Below are positions 40,245-47,700 of a stretch of 49,142 nt of DNA, in pieces. A program made the translations under genes and the position numbers. The DNA is taken from assembly GCA_009780345.1 (NCBI GenBank), contig WRAG01000015.1, positions 1 through 49,142 on the forward strand. Reading direction: 5' to 3'. Source of the stretch: Oscillospiraceae bacterium (lineage in GTDB: Bacteria > Bacillota > Clostridia > Monoglobales > WRAG01). Numbering within the stretch: the stretch's first letter is position 1; each line of letters opens with the position of its first letter. Under the pieces are notes generated by a model. That model ran no database searches and was not told the origin of the DNA. It saw only the letters and a list, made by a program, of their open reading frames with translations.

Positions 40245-40898
40245 TTACCTCTTCGTCACAACCTGTATCCTGTGCGCCGGGGCGCCGAGAACGGCGCGGG
40301 CGGCTTGGTGAAGCTCTAACCTTACTCGTTCATCGCTCGCGCCCTCGGCGACAATTAAAACGCCCGAAACGCGCGGCGCGTTCTCGCGGATTACGATGGG
40401 GGTTGAAGCCTGGTTGCGGCTGCCGTGCAGAACGATTCTATCCTCGTGGGATATGCGGTAGTTGTTGCGCCCGGTTCCGTCAACGCCCTCGCGATTGCGT
40501 TCTTCGTTGCTTTGCCGATCGGTGGCGAGAACCAGCTCGCCGCTGTTTTCGAAGGATATTGTAACTCGGACCTCGCCTGCGCCGTACATGCGGGAGAGCG
40601 CCTCGGACATGTCTCGTTCCAGCATTTGGCGGTATTCGGTAATGTCAAATCCATCGCCGAGGCGTGTGTCTTCGTTTACTATCGGCAGCGCGCCGGAACC
40701 CCTGTCGCCGCAGTTGCCGAACGCCATAAGCGCGATCACACCGATAATAATCCATACGATGATGTTGAGCAGTTTTTTGTTTGCGAAAATGCCGCGCGGT
40801 TTTGCCGAATCTTCGGTTGACGCGTCGGTTTCGTACACATCTTCCTCATTCGTTCGGTTGAATTTTCCAAAAATGTCTTTTATGTTAAACATCCCCAT
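40245..40898 (-). CDS. spoIIIAG: stage III sporulation protein AG
   Basis: The 217-residue protein has a cytoplasmic N terminus, one membrane segment (about 42-60) and an extracytoplasmic ring-forming domain (about 85-217). The C-terminal pattern PRVSGVLIVAEGASDERVRLE with LHQAARAVLGAPAHRIQV is characteristic. SpoIIIAG forms the large ring of the mother-cell side channel. The ATG has GGAGG 7 nt upstream, inside the end of spoIIIAF; the two overlap by 14 nt. Confidence 0.93.
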   Translation of the reverse strand: MGMFNIKDIFGKFNRTNEEDVYETDASTEDSAKPRGIFANKKLLNIIVWIIIGVIALMAFGNCGDRGSGALPIVNEDTRLGDGFDITEYRQMLERDMSEALSRMYGAGEVRVTISFENSGELVLATDRQSNEERNREGVDGTGRNNYRISHEDRIVLHGSRNQASTPIVIRENAPRVSGVLIVAEGASDERVRLELHQAARAVLGAPAHRIQVVTKR

Positions 40899-41421
40899 AG
40901 CCGAGCCTCCAAAATCTTATGTTTTCTGTCAAAAGTCCGAAATCTTCGGTTAGAATTCGCGTGATGTCAGCTTCGATTCGCTGATAGTTCGCCGGTTGCG
41001 CCGTGCGCGGCGCAAGAACGACCGTAATTGCGGCGATTGTACCGAAATTTGCGTCATTTACATCTTCGGTTATGTTAATTTCGGGCGAAACTTCTATATT
41101 GAAGTCGGCCGAAACGCTTGCGAGTCGGGTGTTTATCTCCTCTGACAGTCGGCGTTTGTATGCGCGAATCAACGTGCCTCTCGTTTCGATCACCTCGGTT
41201 TGTTCGCCGAATATCGCGTTATCGAAAAACGCGAGTTCGCCGAGTAGTAAATCTCTGCCCGAAATGCCGACGAACGGGTTGATTACCGCGATTACGAGGA
41301 TTAAGCCAAGGACGATTCTGACGATTCCTTTGAATTTTCCTTCCGGCGCGAGCATTTCGCATAAAATGCCGAAGATTACCGCGCCCGCGACCTGCATTGT
41401 CCAAACTCGAATAAATTCCAT
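40885..41421 (-). CDS. spoIIIAF: stage III sporulation protein AF
   Basis: The 178-residue protein starts MEFIRVWTMQVAGAVIFGIL at 41421 with GGAG upstream; an upstream in-frame start at 41448 is less likely. Two N-terminal membrane segments (about 8-24 and 30-50) and an extracytoplasmic domain with the conserved end (YQRIEADITRILTEDFGL) are seen. It is part of the SpoIIIA channel complex. It overlaps spoIIIAG by 14 nt. Confidence 0.9.
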   Translation of the reverse strand: MEFIRVWTMQVAGAVIFGILCEMLAPEGKFKGIVRIVLGLILVIAVINPFVGISGRDLLLGELAFFDNAIFGEQTEVIETRGTLIRAYKRRLSEEINTRLASVSADFNIEVSPEINITEDVNDANFGTIAAITVVLAPRTAQPANYQRIEADITRILTEDFGLLTENIRFWRLGYGDV

Positions 41422-41472
41422 CGTGTTACTCCTCTTTAGAATTAACAAATTCGCTCCTCTTTGGTGTGTGAT

Positions 41473-41543
41473 TGTAGGGGCGACATTTTGTCGCCCGTCG
41501 GTGATTTGTTTTTTTGCACGGGCGGCAAAATGTCGCCCCTACA
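41473..41543. repeat. 71-nt palindromic element between spoIIIAF and spoIIIAE
   Basis: TGTAGGGGCGACATTTTG with TCGCCCG (41473-41497) is matched by its inverted copy at 41519-41543 with one difference in 25. The right end directly touches the spoIIIAE stop codon. Palindromes of the TGTAGGGGCG type are frequent in clostridial genomes. Confidence 0.85.
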
Positions 41544-42755
41544 TTACCGCCCTATAATCATCACGCTTTGCCCGGCGTTAAGCAGGATTGTTATCAATAT
41601 CAGAAACATCACGGCGACGGCGGCGACAATGGCGAACATTACGCCAATCGCATCCGCCAACCCGCCGATACAAGCGACAATTCGCTTGTCCGCAATCGGT
41701 TGTATGACCGCGGCGGTGATTCGGAAAATGATAATTTGCGCCATGATTCGAATCAGCGGATACGCCGCGACCACCACGATGATAATCATTCCGACGATTC
41801 CAACGGCATTTTTCATAAGTACGCTGCACGCCATAACGGTTTCCACCGTTTCGGCGAGGATTCCGCCGACGACGGGGATGAAGTTTGTCGCCGCGTATCG
41901 AGCGACTTTAATGGTAATGCCATCCGCGCCCGATGTGGCAATGCTTTGAATTGCAACGATTGCGACGAATATGGTCAAAAGTCCGCCGAGGCTCCACTTG
42001 ACGAATTTATTTAGCAGCTCGGCGAGCTTTCGCGCGCCGAATCGGTCGGAGATATTATTTACGACGTTTAGCGCGGCGGATAACATTAGAACCGGAATTA
42101 GCACGTTTTGGATGATGGTTACCAAAATTTCGATTGTTACAAGAATTGTTGGGTGAACCATTGCCGCCGTGATTGGCGCGCCCGAGGCGGTTAGTGCGGC
42201 GATCGCGAGTATCAAAATCGTTCGCATAATCATAACCATATTGCCAACCGCTTCCTGCCCCGCGGTGATTGCGCCGTAAAACGCGGCGATTGCGATGGTT
42301 ACGATTAATATATAGCAGGCGAAGAACGCGATTTGCCCGACATTGTTGCCGCCGAGCGGGTTTTTCATGTTGTCGGTCATTGTTGTAAGCAGTGAACACA
42401 TGACCGCGAGCACCAAAATCATAATCATAATTCGAAATGTCGCGTATACCTCTCGTCCCAGTAGCAGCAGTATGTTTCGGAGCATTGAACCCGGTTCGAA
42501 CGATATTCTTCCCATCGATATTTCGGCTAAAAGTTGTCCGACATCGAAGTCGGGCATAATTTCTTCGAAGCCGCTGCCTTCCAGGTTTGCGATGCTTCGC
42601 TCAATGTGCGGCGTGTATAGGTCGCCGAAGTCGGTTAGAATTTCTTCGATCGGCGCCATCATTGTATCGGTTGTTTCGCCCCCCCAAGGGTTGGCTAACG
42701 CCAATATCGGCAAAAGTATGTAAATTAGGGGGAGTAGTAGGATGAATTTTTTCAT
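41544..42755 (-). CDS. spoIIIAE: stage III sporulation protein AE
   Basis: The 403-residue protein has a signal peptide (about 1-22) and eight or so membrane segments. Its family core includes GEVYATFRIMIMILVLAVMCSLL-like sequence, VVNNISDRFGARKLAELLNK and YAATNFIPVVGGILAETVET. It is the large membrane component of the SpoIIIA complex. The ATG at 42755 with AAGGTGA upstream is the true start; an in-frame extension to 42920 only reads repeat DNA. Confidence 0.93.
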   Translation of the reverse strand: MKKFILLLPLIYILLPILALANPWGGETTDTMMAPIEEILTDFGDLYTPHIERSIANLEGSGFEEIMPDFDVGQLLAEISMGRISFEPGSMLRNILLLLGREVYATFRIMIMILVLAVMCSLLTTMTDNMKNPLGGNNVGQIAFFACYILIVTIAIAAFYGAITAGQEAVGNMVMIMRTILILAIAALTASGAPITAAMVHPTILVTIEILVTIIQNVLIPVLMLSAALNVVNNISDRFGARKLAELLNKFVKWSLGGLLTIFVAIVAIQSIATSGADGITIKVARYAATNFIPVVGGILAETVETVMACSVLMKNAVGIVGMIIIVVVAAYPLIRIMAQIIIFRITAAVIQPIADKRIVACIGGLADAIGVMFAIVAAVAVMFLILITILLNAGQSVMIIGR

Positions 42756-43319
42756 TAGTGTCACCTTCTTAAAAGGCGCGTTGCGCCTTAGACCATTTTG
42801 CGCCTGCGGGCGCGGGCTGTCTTGCGCTGACAAGCGCATATGTGCGGCTGCTGCCGCAGAGCGATAAGGGTTTATCGAAGCCCTTATCAAGCCCCGAAAA
42901 ACTTTAAAAAGTTTTATCAAACGGGCGGCGCAAACGCGCTATGGCGCTATTAAAAGCGCGCCGCAAAAAAAGATGTGCATACAACTTGCTCCTCAGTTCA
43001 GTATCTACGGCGGCAAAAGCCGCAATCTCGACTGAAACGGTGTTCACATTCACTAGTCTTTCCGCGTATGCGGTTCGCTAACTAATGCTTTTATCGTCGC
43101 CGGCTTTGGCGCAAATCGCGGTTTTTGCGTTTGCGTCCATAGGCGACCGGGATTGGTAAGGGCAGAGCCCTTACCGCCCGTCCGGCAGGACATACGCTTC
43201 GCCGCCGCAGCGGCAATTTGGTCTAAGGCGCAACGCGCCTTTAGCCCGCGCCCGCAGGGCGCAAGAGTTTTGATAAAACTTTTTCCAAAAGTTTTTGGGT
43301 CTAAGGCGCAACGCGCCTT
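42756..43319. other. 564-nt repeat mosaic between spoIIIAE and spoIIIAD
   Basis: There is no gene here. It begins with AAGGCGCGTTGCGCCTT (42773-42789) and ends with AAGGCGCAACGCGCCTT (43303-43319); a third copy is at 43225-43241. The left 200-250 nt are inverted relative to 34945-35221. The segment 43051-43192 matches 20796-20935 in the same orientation. The spoIIIAD stop codon touches the last module. Confidence 0.88.
43051..43192 (+). repeat. repeat segment shared with 20796-20935
   Basis: CTTTCCGCGTATGCGGTTCG, then CTAAC, GCGACCGGGATTGGTAAGGG, CAGAGCCCTTACCGCCCGTC and CGGCAGGACA occur in the same order as at 20796-20935. Confidence 0.85.
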
Positions 43320-43706
43320 TCACGTTAACAACCCCGTCACCATACTTATCAAACTGTACACAATCGGCATGGCCATAACGATTAGTATAACTTTCCCCGC
43401 AAGCTCGATCTTTGCGGCGATTGCGCCCTCGCCGGCGTCGCGGCAAAGTTCCGCGCCGAGTTGGGTGATGTATGCGACGCCGATAATTTTTATCACTATG
43501 TCGAAAAAACGGACGTCCACCGATAAATTTTCCGCCAAATCTTCGAACATTTGAACGATTCCTAAAAAATACGGCGCGACGTAGAAAAATATAACTAAAG
43601 CGGCGGCAAGCGAGATTTGTATAGCAATTTCGGGTCTATGCTGCCGCACCAGTAATGCCATAACCGCCGCGACAAATCCAAGCGCAACAATTCTGAATAT
43701 GTCCAT
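43320..43706 (-). CDS. spoIIIAD: stage III sporulation protein AD
   Basis: The 128-residue hydrophobic protein has four membrane segments. MDIFRIVALGFVAAVMALLV at the start and IGVAYITQLGAELCRDAGEG toward the C terminus are typical. It is a component of the SpoIIIA complex, structurally related to SpoIIIAC. AAAGGATAG precedes the ATG. The stop touches a large repeat mosaic that separates it from spoIIIAE. Confidence 0.93.
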   Translation of the reverse strand: MDIFRIVALGFVAAVMALLVRQHRPEIAIQISLAAALVIFFYVAPYFLGIVQMFEDLAENLSVDVRFFDIVIKIIGVAYITQLGAELCRDAGEGAIAAKIELAGKVILIVMAMPIVYSLISMVTGLLT

Positions 43707-43747
43707 AATATCTATCCTTTGTGTAGGCAGGCGAAGCCCGCAATTTA

Positions 43748-43801
43748 ATGAGGGTCCGGGAAACGTCCCGGTCGCCCGCCGGGCGGACCCTAATGACGGA
43801 C
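43748..43801 (+). repeat. 54-nt three-way-junction element between spoIIIAD and spoIIIAC
   Basis: It is the second copy of the element at 23012-23065 (48 of 54 identical). Stem 1 is CCGGGA AACG TCCCGG and stem 2 is CGCCC GCC GGGCG, closed by AGGGT/ACCCT. It fills half of the 105-nt gap between the two genes. Confidence 0.88.
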
Positions 43802-43811
43802 TACAATTTAT

Positions 43812-44006
43812 TTATAAATTAAAAATACTTCTTACCGTGTCGAACAGCACGCTTATTTGCTCGATAACCATCAGCAGCACAACCACAAGTCCGGCGATGG
43901 TTGTAAGCATTGCCTGGTCATCTCTGCCCGCGCGGGAGAGAAGTTGGTTTAAAACCGCCACCAGTATTCCTATCGCCGCCACACGAAAAATTAAATCGAC
44001 ATCCAA
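43812..44006 (-). CDS. spoIIIAC: stage III sporulation protein AC
   Basis: The 64-residue protein with two membrane segments begins MDVDLIFRVAAIGILVAVLN. It uses a TTG start at 44006 with GGGAGG about 8 nt upstream. RAGRDDQAMLTTIAGLVVVL matches the family. It is a small membrane subunit of the SpoIIIA complex. The stop of spoIIIAB lies 20 nt upstream. Confidence 0.93.
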   Translation of the reverse strand: MDVDLIFRVAAIGILVAVLNQLLSRAGRDDQAMLTTIAGLVVVLLMVIEQISVLFDTVRSIFNL

Positions 44007-44026
44007 TGTTTTGCCCTCCCTTTATC

Positions 44027-44548
44027 CTAAATAAGTAGTACCACAATCAATAAACCTGCTAATATGCCAAGCCCCTTATATAATCGGCAATTTTTCTTGC
44101 AAACTTCCCGCGCTTCCGATTCGAAAATCGAGAGTTTCGCGGCGGTGATGTCGATATTTCCGGTTTGGTCGGTGCGGTCGCCGCTGCCTAACCTTGAAGC
44201 GAACTCGTTAAGAGCAACGATGTCCTCTTGAAGCAGGTTAAGTTCCCGCCGTTCTTTGGCAATGCTCATTTCCCACGCGTTTTGTACGGTTTTTCCGTTA
44301 TCGCGGGAAAGCTCGAGCGACATGTCGCGGAATATGCGGCTTACGACGCCGGGCTGCGACTTTGAAACCTTGTAAAGCGCCTCGGCGAGCGGGAGGTTGA
44401 GAAAAAGTATGTTAAACTTTAAAATTTCCAGCGCGGATTGGAATGTCGCAAGCTGTTTCGCGCGCAGTGACAGCTTTTCGCCAAAGTATATTCCGACGTA
44501 TGTACAGCCGATTATTATGATAAAGCTTGCGATTACTCTGATAAGCAC
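44027..44548 (-). CDS. spoIIIAB: stage III sporulation protein AB
   Basis: The 173-residue protein has an N-terminal membrane segment (about 3-23), a helical bundle and a C-terminal membrane segment (about 155-172). KLSLRAKQLATFQSALEILK and the C-terminal YKGLGILAGLLIVVLLI are typical of SpoIIIAB, a GspF-like platform protein. A GTG start at 44548 overlaps the end of spoIIIAA by 16 nt. Confidence 0.92.
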   Translation of the reverse strand: MLIRVIASFIIIIGCTYVGIYFGEKLSLRAKQLATFQSALEILKFNILFLNLPLAEALYKVSKSQPGVVSRIFRDMSLELSRDNGKTVQNAWEMSIAKERRELNLLQEDIVALNEFASRLGSGDRTDQTGNIDITAAKLSIFESEAREVCKKNCRLYKGLGILAGLLIVVLLI

Positions 44549-45438
44549 AGTTTTCTCACCTCTTCAATGGTTCCCGCGCCGTTTTCGCGAGATAGTAATA
44601 CAATGTTGGAAAATCCGCATTTACCAAACAGCGGCAAGTATCGCTCGTTTTCCAGAATATCTTCAATCGTCGCGCCGTGAACGCTTGCAAGCACCGCGAC
44701 TCCGCCGGATAACGCCTGCGACACGGCGGAAATATCGCAATCGGTCACAATTTCGTCGGTTATAAGTACTTGCGGCGCCATAGCGCGGAGTAGCATCATC
44801 ATTCCCTCCGCTTTCGGTGCGCCGTCAAGAACGTCGGTGTTGCTTCCCACGTCGTTTTGCGGAATTCCGTGGTAACACGCCGCGATTTCGCCGCGGCAAT
44901 CGACGATTGAGACGTTTTTGTCAAAATTCGAGCATTGCCGCGCCAAGTCGCGTAACATTGTGGTTTTACCGCATTGCGGCGGCGAAATGATCAACGTGGA
45001 ATGTATGCGCACTTCGTCAAATCCGGGTTCCGCGATTTCTTTTATGATTTTATCGGCGCTTCCGATCACTTCGCGGGCGACTCGGATGTTGATTCCGCTT
45101 ATGTCTTTGATGTTTTCGATATTTCCGTCACAAGCAACAACTCGTCCGCAAATTCCGACACGATGTCCGCCTTTTATGGTGATAAACCCCTGTTTGATTT
45201 CCTCAAGGTACGCGTAAATCGAATGTTCGCAAATTGCGTTAAATATCGCCTTAACGTCCTGCGGCGAAGAAATTATCTCATTAATTCGCGCGATTTTTCC
45301 ACTCGCGAATACCGAAATCGGCTTGTCGGCGCGGAAGCGGATTTCTTCGATATTTTGTAATCCGTTCATGGTGGTTTGCAGCTTTCCGCGCAACGTTAGC
45401 GGTATGTATTCTAAAATTTGAGAAATTCGGGTGTTCAT
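44533..45438 (-). CDS. spoIIIAA: stage III sporulation protein AA (ATPase)
   Basis: The 301-residue secretion-type ATPase has a Walker A motif SPPQCGKTT (152-160) and a Walker B near residue 230 (PQVLITDEI). The N-terminal domain carries EEIRFRADKPISV and GGHRVGICGRVV, as in relatives. It energises the SpoIIIA channel in the mother cell. It heads the operon; AAGGAGCG lies before the ATG. Expression is probably by sigma-E, but no clear sigma-E promoter was picked out. A hairpin terminator (45496-45528) isolates it from the tRNA gene upstream. Confidence 0.95.
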   Translation of the reverse strand: MNTRISQILEYIPLTLRGKLQTTMNGLQNIEEIRFRADKPISVFASGKIARINEIISSPQDVKAIFNAICEHSIYAYLEEIKQGFITIKGGHRVGICGRVVACDGNIENIKDISGINIRVAREVIGSADKIIKEIAEPGFDEVRIHSTLIISPPQCGKTTMLRDLARQCSNFDKNVSIVDCRGEIAACYHGIPQNDVGSNTDVLDGAPKAEGMMMLLRAMAPQVLITDEIVTDCDISAVSQALSGGVAVLASVHGATIEDILENERYLPLFGKCGFSNIVLLSRENGAGTIEEVRKLCLSE

Positions 45439-45495
45439 CTCTTTTGTTCGCTCCTTATGAGTTATTGTATGAGGAGTTGTCCGGTTTTAGAACAT

Positions 45496-45528
45496 AAAAA
45501 AAGAAGAGTCTTTCGACTCTTCTTTTTT
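45496..45528. terminator. bidirectional terminator upstream of spoIIIAA
   Basis: AAGAAGAGTC TTTC GACTCTTCTT, with A- and T-runs on each side. Confidence 0.85.
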
Positions 45529-45570
45529 GTAAAAAGTGATAACACAGAACTTAATCGCAGGTATAAAAAT

Positions 45571-45596
45571 GCACTCATACCAAATGGTATGAGTGC
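45571..45596 (-). terminator. terminator of tRNA-Val
   Basis: GCACTCATACCA / TGGTATGAGTGC with a 2-nt loop. On the minus strand it is followed by ATTTTTA, about 20 nt past the tRNA. Confidence 0.85.
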
Positions 45597-45616
45597 GCTA
45601 AACCACGCTATGCGTG

Positions 45617-45693
45617 TGGTGGGGACGCCCGGACTTGAACCGGGGACCTCTTGCATGTCAAGCAAGCACTCTAACCAGCTGAGCTACGCCTCC
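45617..45693 (-). tRNA. tRNA-Val (anticodon GAC)
   Basis: The 77-nt gene includes an encoded CCA. The D arm is GCTC..GAGT, the anticodon arm CTTGC TTGACAT GCAAG gives anticodon GAC (Val), and the T arm is CCCGG TTCAAGT CCGGG. The acceptor stem GGAGGCG / CGTCCCC has one A.C mismatch at pair 3-70 and a G.U at 5-68. The discriminator is A. Confidence 0.92.
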
Positions 45694-45740
45694 GTAAGCG
45701 CGGAGTATATCAAAATACTCCGCGCAGTTATGATTATTAT

Positions 45741-47645
45741 CTAGTTTACCACAAAACTTCTAACGATTCTTGCGATGTTTTCTCTAATAGCCGGAGCGTT
45801 GGAGGTTTCAGGTATATCTACTGCTATCACATATGCTCTGTTTCCTGAATTTATAATATAAATCAGTCCATAAATAGGTTGCCTGTTTGCGCTTGTCGCC
45901 CGAACTTCAAACACAAATCCTCTAAGTGCAGATGAAGATAAATCAGATGATTGAATTTGAGCGGGTTGTGAAACAATTCTCATATCGGGTCCTGCTATAT
46001 CATCGGCAAATCTTCTTACTTCAGTAAGTGTCATTGTGTTATCAAGGCGCCCAACGGCGATAGAAACTCCATTTCTTTCGTTAACGAACACGGTGTTGTT
46101 ATCAAGACGAGACCACGCCGCCGGTACGTCAATCGAGAAATTCAACGATGTATTTCTAACAGTACTTAAAACAACGTCCTCGTCTGCAAGCGGTTCTCTC
46201 TGTAAAACGCCGACAGTTTCGGGGGTTATCGCTTCGAAACTAACGCTTTCAACTATTCTTTGTATAGTTGCAGAATTAGCCGCAGGAACTGTTATGTTCA
46301 AATTATATAAATATCCTTCATAATCCCAGAATATATTTCTGTTTACAAAATTAGCTCCCGCAAGCCTAAGCTCTACTTGATAGTAAGTTGCGGCTCGTCC
46401 GCCAATTCGCGTAGTTCGAAGTTCAGTAAAAGTATGCGTGTTTGGATTAAGAGTTCTTGTTTCGTGCGCCAAAAACTCGCCTGCCCATCTTGCCGCCGTG
46501 TCGTTGCCTTGGATTGAAACAACTTCAATAGCCGCACCTGTTACGAATGTTCGATCTTCAGAAAATTCGCCCATGAAAAATCTGTTAATACGACGCATAT
46601 CGGTAAAGTCACGCCAATCCGCAGGAATACGAAATGCGATATTCAAATCATCGTCGCTAAACAATCTCATTCCGCTTACAACGTCTGATAAATCTTCGGT
46701 TTCAGCCGCGTTGAATGTGAAATCAAACGTGTCAACAACCGCAAGAAATTCTTCTCGTTCACTTGTGCTAAACGAACCGTCAATTAACGTCGTAATATGA
46801 ACAAGTTGATTATTAGGACGAACGAATATCCGCCAATCGACAAAATAATTTCTGTCTCTGTATTGCGTAACAACAAATTCAGCGCCGCTTTGCGTTCTGC
46901 GCACATTTTGACCGACAAGAGTAAATGTTCTCGCATGCTCCATTGCCCATGCTTGAATCGCCGCGAAGCTCTCGTTATCAGTATTATCGAAATGATCTAT
47001 ATCAATCATAACATCGCCGTCAGCAAGGTAGAAAATGTTGCAACGCCCGTCAAATTGGCGGAAACCAAGCTCCATATCCGGAGCGATTCTCATTGACCAG
47101 CCTAAGAAGCTATCCCCTACGTTTGGCATGTTCGAGCGGCGCAAAACGTCTTCGATATCGTGAAGTTGACCGTCAGACAACTCTTTTACAACCGTGATTG
47201 CTTGCGTATCACCGTCCCAACCAACTTCAGCGCCGAAGTTTTCGCTTATAAATCTAAGCGGAACCATTGTTACGTTGTTGACTATCAACGGATTGTATAG
47301 CAAAGTTTGTCTTTGCTCGTTTATATACACGTTTATATTTTCGATTTGAAGCACGATTTCAACATTTAAGTATGTAAGGATAATTTGACGAGTATCGCCA
47401 ATCCAATCAACGTCTGCGCCGAACGCCTCGGTAATTACGCGAAGTGGCACAAGCGTAACGCCGTCGCCCGCGACAAACGGAGTTTCAACTTCAACAGGTT
47501 CGCCGTTTATGTTCAAAATACTGTCGCCGACTCGAAAACTTATTTCGATTCTGTCCGGCGCGTCGCCGGGTGTGGCAATCGCCGTAAAGCTCGCAAGTCC
47601 GAATACTAAGGCTAGTGTCAGTACTAATGCTAAAATTCTCCTCAT
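45741..47645 (-). CDS. large exported protein with two stalk domains
   Basis: The 634-residue protein has a signal peptide (about 1-25) and two stalk domains (about 38-95 and 100-160) with VTLVPLRVITEAFGADVDWI and VTMVPLRFISENFGAEVGWD. Three later regions (about 165-315, 320-480 and 495-634) resemble PsbP/DcrB-type repeats, each with a predicted alpha-beta sandwich and a repeated F(R/S)I..PA.W pattern. GGAGAG precedes the ATG. It lies downstream of the HtrA-like gene on the same strand, 55 nt away. Function is unknown; it may be a surface or wall protein. Confidence 0.82.
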   Translation of the reverse strand: MRRILALVLTLALVFGLASFTAIATPGDAPDRIEISFRVGDSILNINGEPVEVETPFVAGDGVTLVPLRVITEAFGADVDWIGDTRQIILTYLNVEIVLQIENINVYINEQRQTLLYNPLIVNNVTMVPLRFISENFGAEVGWDGDTQAITVVKELSDGQLHDIEDVLRRSNMPNVGDSFLGWSMRIAPDMELGFRQFDGRCNIFYLADGDVMIDIDHFDNTDNESFAAIQAWAMEHARTFTLVGQNVRRTQSGAEFVVTQYRDRNYFVDWRIFVRPNNQLVHITTLIDGSFSTSEREEFLAVVDTFDFTFNAAETEDLSDVVSGMRLFSDDDLNIAFRIPADWRDFTDMRRINRFFMGEFSEDRTFVTGAAIEVVSIQGNDTAARWAGEFLAHETRTLNPNTHTFTELRTTRIGGRAATYYQVELRLAGANFVNRNIFWDYEGYLYNLNITVPAANSATIQRIVESVSFEAITPETVGVLQREPLADEDVVLSTVRNTSLNFSIDVPAAWSRLDNNTVFVNERNGVSIAVGRLDNTMTLTEVRRFADDIAGPDMRIVSQPAQIQSSDLSSSALRGFVFEVRATSANRQPIYGLIYIINSGNRAYVIAVDIPETSNAPAIRENIARIVRSFVVN

Positions 47646-47700
47646 GGTAATGTCTCTCCTCTTCTCCCTTTAGATGTGTTAATTTTAATATTAATGTTAA

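Noticed and set aside
42756..42920. N-terminal extension of spoIIIAE by 55 residues
   Set aside because: The extension reads repeat DNA. The ATG at 42755 has a good ribosome binding site and begins a normal signal peptide.
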